A stretch of DNA of 64,000 nucleotides, taken from Aricia agestis. Its lineage: Eukaryota; Arthropoda; Insecta; Lepidoptera; Lycaenidae. Within the stretch, counting starts at the first letter, position 1. Every line of letters begins with the position of its first letter. Both the position numbers and the translations under genes were made by a program. The stretch lies in NCBI RefSeq assembly GCF_905147365.1, contig NC_056420.1, forward strand, positions 10,674,001 through 10,738,000, read 5' to 3'. Below the pieces are notes generated by a model that did no database searches, was not told the DNA's origin, and worked only from the letters and a program-made list of their open reading frames with translations. Of the stretch, positions 1 to 10,472 are shown piece by piece.

Positions 1-190
1 GTAATGTGGAATGGTGTAACCACGAGTTGAGCCTGAAGAGGCAGACGTGGTGGGGCTGCGGTCGTCGTGTATCACACGTTTCCCGTTGTCCCACCTTCAG
101 GAGCAGGAACATCGGTGGTCCTGCCCAGGCCCCGAGGATGCGTAAAAGCATTCCCCAAAGCAAAGTTAGGTACTTTAGATGCAGTAGGTA
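1..190. other. GC-rich block, possible exon or repeat fragment
   Basis: This block is clearly richer in G and C than the AT-rich DNA that follows from about position 195. Several frames stay open: a plus frame from 6, another plus frame from 37 running to a stop near 212, and a minus frame open across the block. Base composition alone may explain this. Possible plus-strand 5' splice donors (AG followed by GT) lie at 169/170 and 187/188. I do not recognise the encoded peptide in any frame. It could be a host exon cut by the window edge or the tail of a LINE. The strand is undecided. Confidence 0.3.
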
Positions 191-194
191 GGTA

Positions 195-867
195 CATAAA
201 ATTGTTTTATTAAAGTCTAAACAACGAATCAAGGCGTAAACTTAAATGTATTGCATTTTTTTTACCTAATTTTATGCCATGTAATGTTGTTTATAGTAAA
301 ATAACTATAATACATAATATAACTACCTAGTAATTGGTATTAAATATAAAAAAAAAACATTTGAAGTAGAAAATTCATTAATCGGATGAAACTTGAATAT
401 TATTTTGTACATTAATTTATAAGCCTACAAATAAAATCAACGAAAACAAAACACTAAACCAAATGTGAAACTTATTCAATAATCAATCATTAAAATATAT
501 CAACAGGTAATTTGTTACTCCAAAAACAACTCGTATTTCAAGTAAAACTAGTTCACCTATAAAATGTCAAATCGTCCAACTAAATCCCGCTAACATGACT
601 TAAAATATTGTAATTGCGATGAAATTATTAGGTGTAAAGTTATTTTATGGTTAGGCCTAGAGCTAGCGGCTATCTGATCTGGCCTATGCCGACAGGCTGA
701 TGAAAGACTGGGAAACATCTTAGACATGTTATAGACATGATATTATTTATTACGGTCACATGGTAGAACTTAAATCCGTAAAAGTTAAAAGTCGACCAAG
801 TTTTGTGGCATTGTTCTTCTTTATTGGAAAATATGTGATTTAAATTGGTAGAGTTATAGCTAATTAC
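195..867. other. AT-rich, nothing recognised
   Basis: AT-rich DNA with homopolymer runs. No reading frame, repeat end or RNA structure that I can support. Confidence 0.5.
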
Positions 868-1291
868 TTTTTAGGGTTCCGTACCCAAAGAATAAAAATA
901 GGACCCTATGAATAAGACTTTGATGTCTGTCCGTCTGTCCATCTGTCTCTCTCCAGGCTGTAACTCACGAACGGTAATAGCTAGAGAGTTGAAATTTTCA
1001 CAGATTATGTATTTCAGTTGCCGCTATAACAACTGAATTTGAGGGGGGGCACATAACAAACGTGATTATTCAAACTTTTTTTGTTCGGAATCAACGATGA
1101 AAACAGGTAGCCACTTGAAATGTTCACAATATACTCAGCTGGATTTATACTTTAATAATTATAATAAATTTTTAAACCCATATAATGGTACAGAACCCAT
1201 ACAAAAAAAATACAATTTTTTACTATTTTTGCTCTATAATGGTACGGAACCCTTTGTGCGCGAGTCCAACTCGCACTTGGCCGATTTTTTT
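868..1291 (-). repeat. SINE-like element, GGTACGGAACCC family, copy A
   Basis: Copy of a repeat seen again at 33085, 45108, 47828 and 49934. Read on the minus strand, it starts with a tRNA-like head (GGCCAAGTGCGAG, then GGTTCCGTACC) at 1230-1285. It then runs through two diverged 'GGCC-A-rich / GTATGGG' modules and a short (GACA)-like stretch. It ends at 868-885 with GGGTACGGAACCC in inverted orientation to the head. The poly-A/T next to the head and the pol III-like boxes suggest a SINE, but I see no target-site duplication. The family is abundant in lepidopteran genomes from general knowledge; the exact family name is not claimed. Confidence 0.7.
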
Positions 1292-1491
1292 ATATAGATA
1301 CAAATTACTTAATTGCAACAAAATAAATACAATATGATGTTCAAATTCTTGAAGCGGTGAGGACTGAGGTGTGAACTTTATAATGTAGTGCATGGTAATG
1401 ACGGCAGTAAAAAATAGATGGCGTTACGTGTGCTTCATGGGTTTTAAATATTATTGTTAACAAAATACCTACATAATATTATCTAAGTATA

Positions 1492-1637
1492 TCTTATATA
1501 TAAAAATGGATTTCCAAATGTGTTAGTCGCGCTAAAACTCGAAAACGGCTGAACGGATTGGGCTGATTTTAGTCTTAAAATATTCGTAGAAGTCCAGGGA
1601 TGGTTTTAAAGTGACACGAAGTTCACCGGGACAGCTA
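1492..1637 (+). mobile_element. Helitron-like short element, unit 1
   Basis: Starts TC followed by a TATA-rich stretch and ends ACAGCTAG followed by T, the end pattern expected of Helitrons (5' TC, 3' CTRR, insertion at an A/T site). The body carries the motif 'CTAAAACTCGAAAACGGCTG'. It codes for nothing and is immediately followed by a second, diverged copy. Confidence 0.55.
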
Positions 1638-1639
1638 GT

Positions 1640-1783
1640 ATTATATAACAATGGATTTTCAATTGTGTTAGTAACGCTAAAACTCGAAAACGGCTGAACG
1701 GATTGGGCTAATTTTAGTTTTAAAATATTCGTAGAAGTCCAGGGAAGGTTTTAAAGTGACACGAAGTTTACCGGGACAGCTAG
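1640..1783 (+). mobile_element. Helitron-like short element, unit 2 (tandem)
   Basis: Second copy of the preceding element, in the same orientation, closely similar along its whole length, and also ending ACAGCTAG-T. The head-to-tail arrangement with the first unit fits either repeated insertion at the A/T end or a tandem duplication. Confidence 0.55.
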
Positions 1784-1861
1784 TAATGCTATAATTATTG
1801 CAACCGGAAAGGTTTGCCGTTATAATCAGTAACTAGGTACCAGCGCAAAACTTACAATATG

Positions 1862-1898
1862 TACACACACACTCACACACACACACACACACACACTA
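1862..1898. repeat. (CA)n microsatellite
   Basis: Uninterrupted except for one CT step; about 18 CA units. Confidence 0.9.
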
Positions 1899-1911
1899 CA
1901 GCATACACACT

Positions 1912-2192
1912 ATCAAAATCATTATACTTTAGGCCTCATCATTGTAAAAATACCATCATAAAAATACCAAAATACCGTTCAGTTAATATAAAGACTTTAC
2001 GAAAGTTTTATTTCAATATGCCTTACAGACTAAAAGTAAAGACGTACTTAATACTTATATCACATGGCTGTACCGACTATAAAAATCATTATCCTTTAAA
2101 CCTCGTCATAGTAAAAATACCAGGGGTTTCAGTTAATATAACGACGATTTATTTCAATATGCCTTACAGACTAAAAGTAAATACGGCGACGT
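1912..2192. repeat. diverged tandem duplication, about 165 bp period
   Basis: The segment from about 1912 to 2040 recurs from about 2078 to 2192. Shared blocks include 'AAAAATACCA' and the longer 'TTTCAATATGCCTTACAGAC' followed by TAAAAGTAAA. The reading frame across it only reflects the duplication and is not taken as a gene. Confidence 0.65.
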
Positions 2193-2490
2193 AATAACAG
2201 TCATTATGTCTAAGTGTTCTGTACACTTTATATTGGAAACGCTCAGAGAATATCTGAGCAGTTTTTTTACAGCTTTCTGAATCAATTTCACTACAAATGT
2301 GTTTGAAATAATGAGATTGACCACCGTGAGATTATTAATAAGAATGATATTTTACAAGTTTATTAACGATTATAAACGAAAATTTTAATGAACATAAAAT
2401 AATAATTTCTTACGTCTTTCCAGTCAAAAGTAAGTTTATCTGTTTAAACTGTATACTAACGAAAAATTGTTGCTAATGCTTTGTTTTTAT

Positions 2491-2828
2491 TAACTGACTT
2501 CAAAAAAATGAGGTGATCAATTCGACGTGTATGTAGGTATGTAATATTTCCAGAACTGCTCAATTTTCGTATAATAGGTATGTTAGTCTATATCAGCGTC
2601 TGAACAAATGTACCAAATTTCAAAAGTGTATGTATGTAAGTATGTATGTTTTTATGTTGGTGTTCGCATATCTCTGGAACTACTGTTCTGATTTCAGTAA
2701 GTAATTCTTTTTTTGTTGTACTAGGTAAGTATTGCTCAACTTAGGGAATAGTTTCATCAAAATCGGTTCAGCAGTTTTGGAGATAGGTAGTTTTAATTCT
2801 CAATTACGTACAATTTTGAAGTCGGTTT
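2491..2828. mobile_element. MITE-like element with GACTTCAAAA ends
   Basis: The left end reads AACTGACTTCAAAA and the right end is its near inverse complement, TTTTGAAGTCGGTT. Between them is non-coding DNA with 'GTATGTAGGTATGTA'-type repeats and the phrase AAAATCGGTTCAGCAG, common in lepidopteran repeats. About 340 bp. No target duplication is clear. Confidence 0.5.
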
Positions 2829-3049
2829 TATCTTTTTAAAATACAGTTATTATTTGTATGTATCAATTTAGGCAAAGGCTAATTCTTTGTAGAGTTTTGT
2901 TCCACGCTCTTTTAATTAATGTAAGTGAAGCCTACGAGTATAAGAAGAGTTTTATAAGACCACTCTACGCCACTGATATGCTTCAAATATTTTATTATAT
3001 ATAGCCTAGAAACTAGGTTTTGTCAAAACAAATCTATCAGCTCCAGTAT

Positions 3050-3334
3050 ATAATAATAATATAATAATAATAATAATATCTATGGACGCTTCACACCACG
3101 TCAATCTGGCCCCGTGGTAAGTACCTGAAGGACTTCTGTTCCGGGTACCAGACAACGGAAATATATTTAATACTATTCATAATATATTTAAGATTTTTAT
3201 TATATGATACACATATTTAATACACATCCATGACCCAGGAACTTCGAAAACTTTTTGTTCCGTCGGCGGGACTCGAACCCGCGACCCCCGGCTTGAGCTA
3301 CCAACGCGCTCACCACTGAGCCACAGAGGTCGTC
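3050..3334 (-). mobile_element. tRNA-headed SINE, copy 1
   Basis: On the minus strand the element opens at about 3334 with a tRNA-like head. Its box A-like motif is TGGCTCAGTGGTGAGCG and its box B is GGTTCGAGTCCC. A body follows, including GTACTTACCACGGGGCCAG, then GAAGCGTCCATAGAT and an (ATT)n tail at 3050-3080. The head resembles a tRNA but lacks a matching acceptor stem and CCA end. It is joined to a SINE body found again at 40212-41271, so this is a SINE and not a tRNA gene. Confidence 0.8.
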
Positions 3335-5615
3335 AATTCATGTCTCATGTCTCAACTATAATCCTAATTCCTAGCGTAACTAGCATGAAGTCAAAACTGT
3401 TTGGACTCCTATATCGAAAGATATAAATTTGGTTTTCGTTATAATAAACATGTTTTGAATGTTGAATATAATTTCATAGTTCAAGATATCCCCTAGCGCG
3501 GTCGGCGCAAGATCAAAGAATTGACCGGCTTCTTTCATACTATGTTTCAATGAATTTTGTTAAAATGCCAACAAATTAACTCAAACAACATAATTGTGCG
3601 GTTGCAATGCTCTCTTGTGCCAAAATTGCGGGCAGTTTTGTCTTTAGAGTAAGACTCCAGTCTCCATAGTCATCAAAAGATGTCTCTCAAACAAAAGTAA
3701 ATTAGTTTGCACCCATAATATGACCCCTTCTTAATTCATGAGTTATAGATAGTGGGATAGGGATGGAGGCCAATGATGATGATGATAAATGTGCGGTCGA
3801 TACGTGTCATTTAAATTAGCAGCATTATATGCATCATATTAAGCTTTGTTTACTTCTAGATCAAAATACAAAATACTTTTTAATAGTACGTGAAACAATC
3901 GTGAAGCAACAGATTTTTGGAGTGCAGACAATCATATTTGCATTTAGAATAACGCGTAGTATCATTACAACAAGACTGCATCAATACAAGATCAAAACTA
4001 AGTTAATGTTGTACTTAAATGAGAGATATGCTTCATAGCAACTCAAACTAAAAACTTACGGCCGCGCTCATATACATTTAATGAAGGCTATACTTAAATT
4101 TAATGAGGAGTTTGACAGATAATGTATGGCGTTATTGGCTTATGCCAAAATCTTTATTTAATTACAGTTAAGTAATTAATATTCTGACTGAGTGCGGCAC
4201 TTACTGAATACTGTTATTCTGTGTAAAATGTAATATGATTAATAATTATTATCTATCATCTTTGTCATTTATATTTACCTTGTACCCTCATTATCTTATT
4301 TTAATCCAACAATCGAAAGAAACAGCGAAATAGTATTCTACACGACAAACTCACGTCCAACGACTGATTTGGAGTACAAACAAAGAAAGAGTTTATAAAA
4401 ATCAAATGGGGAAGACTATTCTTCAGTTTAATATTGCCAAGCGAGGCTATATCAGAACTGTAAATGTTATATTCAAGTAAGAGCTTATCGGGAAACGTAC
4501 ATATGGCTAGGAAGAATTTTAAACTAAAACCTCCATGTTATTCAATGTAAAAATAGCCTATATCCCGGCGATGTAATATCTCTATCAACTACCCATCTTT
4601 CTTGTTTACGTACTGTTTAACATTACTCAGCTGTCTATCGGGTGGCAATTTTTCATCTCGACACATCGTATTTACACTTCCTATCATACTGCCATTAGTG
4701 GAAAATCTGAGATGACGGATTGACAGTTTACTATTTAGTTTTTTGTTTTATGTAAAGCGAGAAAGACTAATTGCTGATTCTATTTTAAAACCTTATCCAA
4801 TATTTTTATTGTGGTATGAAAGTATAGTTTGCGATTTTTACTCACAAATATGTAATTAAATAACTAAGTGAATTTAATGAGAAAGCTATTATTACAATCA
4901 ACAATGTACAGGATTTAATGGGATGTTACTAATATAACTTTACCTAAGGCTGAAGTTCATTGGTTTCTAATTGAATAATTTCAGAACCATATTATAAGTT
5001 TTAGTTTACTACTAATTCTAACTAATAACTATAAATATTAGTATTAGTTTGCAATTCAGAGTATAATTATAATATCTAATTTAATTAACCATTAAAACTT
5101 AAAGCAACGACCAAAACAGCTTTTCGTAGCGCGGTCCTACGCGAACTCTACATCAATTATTCTAATTAGATTTAAACTTTTACGTAAGTACTACATAATA
5201 TAAAAGTAAGTAATAAATAATATTAATAAACTTTTAAATTATATTTGCAATATAATGTAGTTTAAAAACTGTGGAATAACGTCTATCGCATAAAAGCTTT
5301 GAACTATTTCGTTTTAAGAGCTTTCGATAATTTAAGAGCTTATTTTGAATCAGCTTATTTAATACGTTTAACTGTAAAGAACATTAAAAGTTTCTTGCAG
5401 CTTATTTGTAAAATAGTAAATACGAGCTTAACGTCTTAATTAAGTCGTAGAGTGTCATTATAAAATAATAAAATATGACAATAGTAAATTAAGTAGAGAC
5501 AAAAAAAAATACTTACACAAAATATTTTTTAAACACATTAACTTGTAGTAACCTAAAATTACTTTTTCTGATTATTATAACATTTAGCACTTTTCAATAA
5601 CCTAAAATTACTTTT
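3335..5615. other. AT-rich, nothing recognised
   Basis: 2.3 kb of AT-rich DNA. I see only short simple stretches such as (GATG)n near 3770-3785. Close to the right edge, a block 'TAACCTAAAATTACTTTTT' occurs twice about 50 bp apart (5550 and 5599), just inside the putative intron next to the splice donor at 5624. Confidence 0.5.
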
Positions 5616-5623
5616 TTTCTTAC

Positions 5624-5749
5624 CTGAATCATGAATGCTGATTCATACACACACTGCACTGTACATTTCACTGTCCACAACACACACGTCTGCCTTTCGG
5701 TCTCCCTGGCCGGACACTGGCGGCAGAGCGGGACGCAAGATGCGGGCAT
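5624..5749 (-). CDS. candidate first coding exon (hypothetical, partial)
   Basis: On the minus strand a very good 5' splice donor (CAG|GTAAGA) ends an exon at 5624. The frame read in phase 0 into this donor is open upstream for 42 codons from an ATG at 5749-5747, with a second ATG three codons before the donor. The 42-residue peptide is cysteine-rich and resembles no family I know; there is no hydrophobic signal peptide. The surrounding DNA (to about 6150) is GC- and CpG-rich, unlike the neighbouring AT-rich DNA, as for a promoter plus 5' exon. The real start could be either ATG, or the exon could be wholly untranslated. The downstream exons would lie at lower coordinates or beyond the window. 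Confidence 0.3.
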
Positions 5750-6160
5750 GCACGAAGGATGCCAAAGGAGACTGGGCAGATGCGACAGGACTCCGGCGAA
5801 AAGAGACGACTACACTGCGTGACATTAAAAACTGTGTCTCTACTGTACGACACACACGACAACGCGTTTTAGACTCTATCACCGCGGAGTAAGATTGAAA
5901 TTTATCACGCACGAGAGAGAAGATACGTCGTTTTGAACGCGCGAGCCAGATGTCCTCTAATGTGTCGCACAATTTAGAGCATTAGCCTTACAGGGATGGA
6001 AATAGAGGTGTTTTTCGCGCGGTGCACCGCTGCCGCTTGTGTCGTCTGTATCGAGAGGGTTTGTGTCGCATTGTGTCGCTTTAGTGCGGAGGTGTCTGGT
6101 GTGCGACAGGGACAGCCTCAGGGTGGGAGGAGGTGTCACCAGCTTTAGGGACAGATGAGC
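5750..6160 (-). promoter_or_regulatory. GC/CpG-rich promoter-like region
   Basis: This stretch contrasts with its AT-rich surroundings. It is rich in CpG and carries several copies of TGTGTCG (near 5959, 6037, 6063 and 6073) and CGCGCG-type steps. It lies directly upstream, in the minus-strand sense, of the exon-like segment ending in the strong donor at 5624. No TATA box or initiator could be assigned with confidence. Confidence 0.35.
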
Positions 6161-6478
6161 ACGGGGAGTTGCAAGAGCGTTGCTAAAGAGTATTTTAATT
6201 AAAACATTTCGCGTTCTCTAAAATAGTATATAGTTGGAGCTTACTCTGTATCACATATAGACTCTATGTAATACATATGTTGGCCGGCTCTATATTTCAG
6301 TTACTGCATATATTTGCTACATTATATTAAGTATATTGATATGAAGTATTATGGTATTTGCTAGATACTAACTATCAGGATCTAGTGGCAATTGGATGAC
6401 ACAATCTTGGGAGTGGATGCGAAGCGTGATTAAAAAAAATGACACTATCGTTGCTTTTTGGCCACCCGCCAGATGTAT

Positions 6479-6644
6479 GGGCCTGTATTCACTTTGATGA
6501 GTCCGAGTGTAGGTGATTAGTGCAGGTGATTCGTGATTAGGAGAAACTAAAGGACTCACACTAATCAGTCGCTGTACACATTTACTTTCACCTGATCACT
6601 AATCATCTGCACTCGCACTAATCAAAGTGATCGAATACAGGCCC
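6479..6644. mobile_element. MITE with GGGCCTGTATTC ends
   Basis: 166 bp. The left end reads GGGCCTGTATTCACTTTGAT. The right end, inverted, reads the same motif with four extra bases (GGGCCTGTATTCGATCACTTTGAT). The interior is made of repeats of 'CTAATCA/TGATTAG'. The flanks are TAT and TAA, a possible imperfect 3-bp duplication as made by PIF/Harbinger elements. Non-coding. Confidence 0.6.
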
Positions 6645-7326
6645 TAAAGTGTCTTTAGTGACATTCCCAGAAGTTTGTAACATAGGATGTCACAATGACA
6701 ATTTAGTAAATTACAGAGTCTCTGAGAGATTTTGGAACGCCCCAAAATAGCCTTGAAGTCTACATGTTCAATACGCTGTTAATCAAAGTATTGATCAATT
6801 GATCTCTTCTTACAGATTTGGACAAAAAATGTTGGATAACACTTTCCGGTATAGTATAAATATCTCATAGTAGAGTAACTAATCTGACCTTAAACCAGAA
6901 AAAAGTTTTACGTGACACTGTATTGTAATAGGCTACTTTCAAGTTATCTTAAATTACGCAAATGTGTGCGTGTTCCCGATTTCAGTAGTCTATTATGATG
7001 GTCTACTATACTGTATTATACGATTTTATTGTATATTCTGTATAGTAATATCTCCCTTCTGTTCAGTGGCTCATGACTCAGCTTCTGTTTTGTGTGGAGG
7101 TCTCGGGTTCAAAACGCCTTGAGCAAACAATTTGATGAATATGTTTTCGTTGCCGGCTTATTTATGTTTTTATGATGAATTATTATGTATTTTATATGAT
7201 ACATAAGGTAGGTATGTACTATGAACCATGTAACAAAAAAACGAATATGACGAAAAATTGAATATTTTTTTTTATTAATTGGTAGAGATGTAGGTATCAT
7301 GTAGAGCTAGGTTTTTGTTTGGTATA
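6645..7326. other. AT-rich, nothing recognised
   Basis: No supported gene or repeat; low-complexity AT DNA. Confidence 0.5.
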
Positions 7327-7437
7327 CAGGGTGTAACAAAATTAGGTGATAATACTTTGTGTGTATCATTGGGTTTCCTATATAGAGTTTGCTGTGAAAG
7401 TAGCAGCGCTGAAAGAGTAACTTTGTTTTCACCTTTG
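7327..7437. mobile_element. partial CAGGGTGTAAC foldback MITE
   Basis: The left half of the palindromic MITE described at 14587. It shows the end CAGGGTGTAAC after TA, then GTGATAATACTTT and GTGAAAGTAGCAGCGCTGAA. The right arm is missing, so this copy is truncated. Confidence 0.6.
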
Positions 7438-7439
7438 TA

Positions 7440-7980
7440 GGTATGTAAAAAAATGATAAAAGTTTTGTGATATAAAACTAAACTATGTTATAAAAAACAA
7501 GAAATTACAATATTAACTATGACATAATTTCTAAATGCCTAAAGTTCTTGCTCAAAAATACCGCCAAAGATGTTGATATGTGATACCAACATGAAGAAAC
7601 CATGTAAATAGTACAGTAATTTATTAACGTCGGCCATCAATCAGAGGTCCCAAACAATGGGTAACAAATGCGTGTCCCTAAAGGTCTGGTGGGACGGTGG
7701 GACCCGACAAACGTTGTTATTAAAAATTCATTATGTATCGTTTGTAGCCGGAATGAGAAATGGAGATAGATTCGTACCAGACTGAGTTTTTAATTAATTT
7801 TATTGAAAAAGAAGGACGAAAATGATTTTGGTACTTAATGTTTGGACTTGGAGGTTATGAAAAATAAAGAAATAGTTTCGGATTTTTAAGGCATGTGCAT
7901 AACGGCTATATTACATTATATGTATACGTAATACGGTATAGAAGAATATATATGTTGTATGATGTATAAAGAATTAAGTA
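7440..7980. other. no gene recognised
   Basis: AT-rich DNA with a few moderately GC-rich patches (7620-7720). No supported feature. Confidence 0.45.
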
Positions 7981-7982
7981 CT

Positions 7983-8188
7983 TCCATACTAATATTATAA
8001 ATACGAAAGTGTGTCTGTCTGTCTGGTACCTCTTCACGCTAAAACCGCTGAACCGATTTTGCTGAAATTTGGCATGGAGATACTTTAAGTCCCGGGAAAG
8101 GACATAGGATACTTTTTGTTCCGATAAAATGTACGGTCCCCGCGCCATTAACGAGTTTTGGCGCAACGGAGTTGCGGGCATCATCTAG
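7983..8188 (+). mobile_element. Helitron-like short element
   Basis: Begins TCCATACTAATATTATAAA and ends GGGCATCATCTAG followed by T. The body contains ACCTCTTCACGCTAAAACCG, TTTGCTGAAATTTGGCATGG and CCCGGGAAAGGACATAGGAT. This is a common lepidopteran repeat layout and the ends fit a non-autonomous Helitron. Related fragments occur at 34300-34380, 42490-42600, 51360-51470 and around the LINE at 52290. Non-coding. Confidence 0.55.
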
Positions 8189-8189
8189 T

Positions 8190-9088
8190 AAATATTTAAG
8201 ATCCACTCTCATTTTTTGCCAATTCATTAAACTCAAAGATATATTTTTTAATTTCTACTACAAATTTACACTCACTTCGAATATTTTTTCTAATTTAACA
8301 AGTCAAACTGCTCTTCCTATTACCATACAGTAATGGCCCAAAAGGTTTAACTATAGAGCTATATCGGGCCATCTGTGTTCGACCAGCAAATTGGGCGCTA
8401 TCGTCCTTAGATCGACACACGCAATAAAATATATAACGATTCCTTCCCGTCCATTGTATTAAAATAAAAACCGTCACCTGTCGTGTCATTTGGTCCCAAT
8501 AAACATGCCGCCAAAGAAATAAAAAAAAAAATTTAAAAAAAAACGAAAAATTCGGCAAAGTGACCCGACTCGCCTGACAGTTCGTCTAGGAGTATCCTAC
8601 ACATGAAAATAGATTTTGCTGGTTCGTTATAAAGTTGGTTTTCGATTGACGGGTAATTTTATTGTTTTTGGAATTTGAGGGACAGTTTTTTAGTGGATCG
8701 TTTTGACTCGGTTGAATTTACGATGTGATACATTACTGGTCGAAATAAAATGTTGGTCGGACTTCATTAGGCGGTTTTTGTAGGGCGGTTTCGCATTGTC
8801 AAGGAATAATAGGTTTTGGAACTTTGATGATACCTTCCGAATACATCGTTAGGGGTTTTTTGATTTATTTTTAATTAAATGTCAAGACGCAAAAAGTTTT
8901 CGCAAAAAAAAAAAATACAAATTGCAAAAGTGTCACAGTCCTTTGTTGTCAAAATTAGAAGCTGGGTTGAGAGATCGGTGCATGTCTGTCGGTCGGTTTT
9001 CTTTTGTTCTGTGTGCGAAAAAAAGTTTTTTTGCTATCTCATTTTTTAAGCGCACAATATTTAAAATGTGAATTTAGTAGTAAGCGTG
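8190..9088. other. AT-rich, nothing recognised
   Basis: Long A/T runs, including poly-A around 8519-8550 and 8906-8917. A minus-strand open frame at 8295-8558 is largely poly-phenylalanine from these runs and is not taken as a gene. Confidence 0.45.
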
Positions 9089-9471
9089 TTTTACACTGTT
9101 TAATCAGTTCGCTTCATCGTTAAAATGAAATGATTTTGATTTTTTCGTAAATTTCACTTGAAACAATAAATTAATGGTACCCCTTTATATCCACAGAGAC
9201 GTAGGCGGCTAGCGTCTTTTACATTGTTCAGATCGCATCTTTGTTAAAATGAAATGATTTTGGTTTTTTCGTAAATTTCACTTGAAACAATAAATTAATG
9301 GTACCCCTTTATATCCACAGAGACGTAGGCGGCTAGCGTCTTTTACACTGTTCAGATCGCTTCTTTGTTAAAATGAAATGATTTTAGTTTTTTCGTAAAT
9401 TTCACTTGAAACAATAAATTAATGTATTAAAGGCGTACCCCTTTATATCCACAGAGACGTAGGCGGCTAAC
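9089..9471. repeat. three-copy tandem array, 124-128 bp unit
   Basis: Units begin with TTTTACA(C/T)TGTT at 9089, 9217 and 9341. They share nearly identical bodies containing AAAATGAAATGATTTT, TTCACTTGAAACAATAAATT and CCCTTTATATCCACAG followed by AGACGTAGGCGGCTA. Units two and three differ at only a few positions; the third has an 11-base insertion before the final block. High identity suggests a recent expansion. Non-coding. Confidence 0.9.
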
Positions 9472-9968
9472 AGATCAAAGAGTTAGCCCACAAAGAGATT
9501 TTGATACAAAGTAATAGGCTTAGTAACATTCGAAATTGTCACAAAAAGCGCAGTAGGCAGTAGCGCCACCGCATAATGGCACAAAGACATGGTGACATGC
9601 CATTGTGCCTTTCCCATTGTGCCATTGTACAGTCGGAAGATTACAATTTCATCCTTTTAACGCATAGGCCACCTACGTAGTCGCAACTGGAGTTAATTTT
9701 ATTTGTATTGTGCCTTTTTGTGCCGAAAATAAAAGAAATTATGGGTACGGTCAGCCTTTACGGTACGTAGAGTAAAAGTTATGTTTTTGTTGTCCCATTG
9801 TTGGCTGGCGCTTATAATTAAACTTTGTTCGGGTGCTGATCGCGTAAATGCTCATACGCCGTGAAATCTCCGAATATCCAATTTCTTACGAGAATATTTT
9901 GATGATTGATGTTTGTAGTCTTGACCAGTATTGTGAGTTAACAATAAAGATCTCAAAGTTTACTAAAG
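9472..9968. other. no gene recognised
   Basis: Contains repeated short phrases such as CATTGTGCC between 9575 and 9640. Nothing else is supportable. Confidence 0.45.
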
Positions 9969-10472
9969 GTACTATCAGAGAAGATGATTCCTAGGCAGAT
10001 GGCGGACCTAAGTAATTTGGTCGCATTTTATACGTGGGAGAGCCATGCTTCGGCACGAATGGGCCGGCTCGACCGGATAAATACCACGTTCTCACAGAAA
10101 ACCGGCGTGAAACAGCGCTTGCGCTGTGTTTCGCCGAGTGAGTGAGTTTACCGGAGGCCCAATCCCCTAACCCCTACCCTATTCCCTTCCCTACCCTCAA
10201 CTATTCCCTTCCCTTCCCTACCCTCCCCTATTACCCTATTCCCTCTTAAAAGGCCGGCAACGCACTTGCAGCTCTTCTGATGCTGCGAGTGTCCATGGGC
10301 GACGGAAGTTGCTTTCCATCAGGTTACCCGTTTGCTCGTTTGCCCCCTTATTTCATAAAAAAAAAATTAAGTCAAACCCATTCGACCGATCACAGCTAGC
10401 ATCGAATTGACATAAGCCGACCACATGACGTAGGTCCGTCAACTGCATAGGAATCAATTTCCTCGATGGTAC
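9969..10472. mobile_element. MITE (GTACTATC/GATGGTAC ends), interrupted copy
   Basis: The left terminus GTACTATCAGAGAAG is followed by TGATTCCTAGGCAG. The right terminus is the inverted equivalent, ending CCTCGATGGTAC at 10472. Without the inner insertion (10033-10366) it has the same size and content as the uninterrupted copy at 13744-13906. The SINE-like element therefore entered this MITE after the MITE had spread. Confidence 0.7.
10033..10366 (+). mobile_element. non-autonomous derivative of the 52290 LINE, copy 1
   Basis: 334 bp. The 5' part (CGTGGGAGAGCCATGCTTCG and onward) matches the 5' leader of the LINE at 52290. A pyrimidine-rich linker (CCCTA/TTCCC units) follows. The 3' part, from CTCTTAAAAGGCCGG to GCCCCCTTATTTCAT plus poly-A, matches the LINE 3' end. 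It has no coding capacity. It lies inside a MITE. Confidence 0.85.

Noticed and set aside
3250..3334. tRNA gene on the minus strand
   Set aside because: Box A and box B are good, but there is no pairing acceptor stem, and the sequence is joined to a SINE body repeated at 40212-41271.
9089..9471. CRISPR array
   Set aside because: Only three long, near-identical units without unique spacers, in a clearly eukaryotic sequence.
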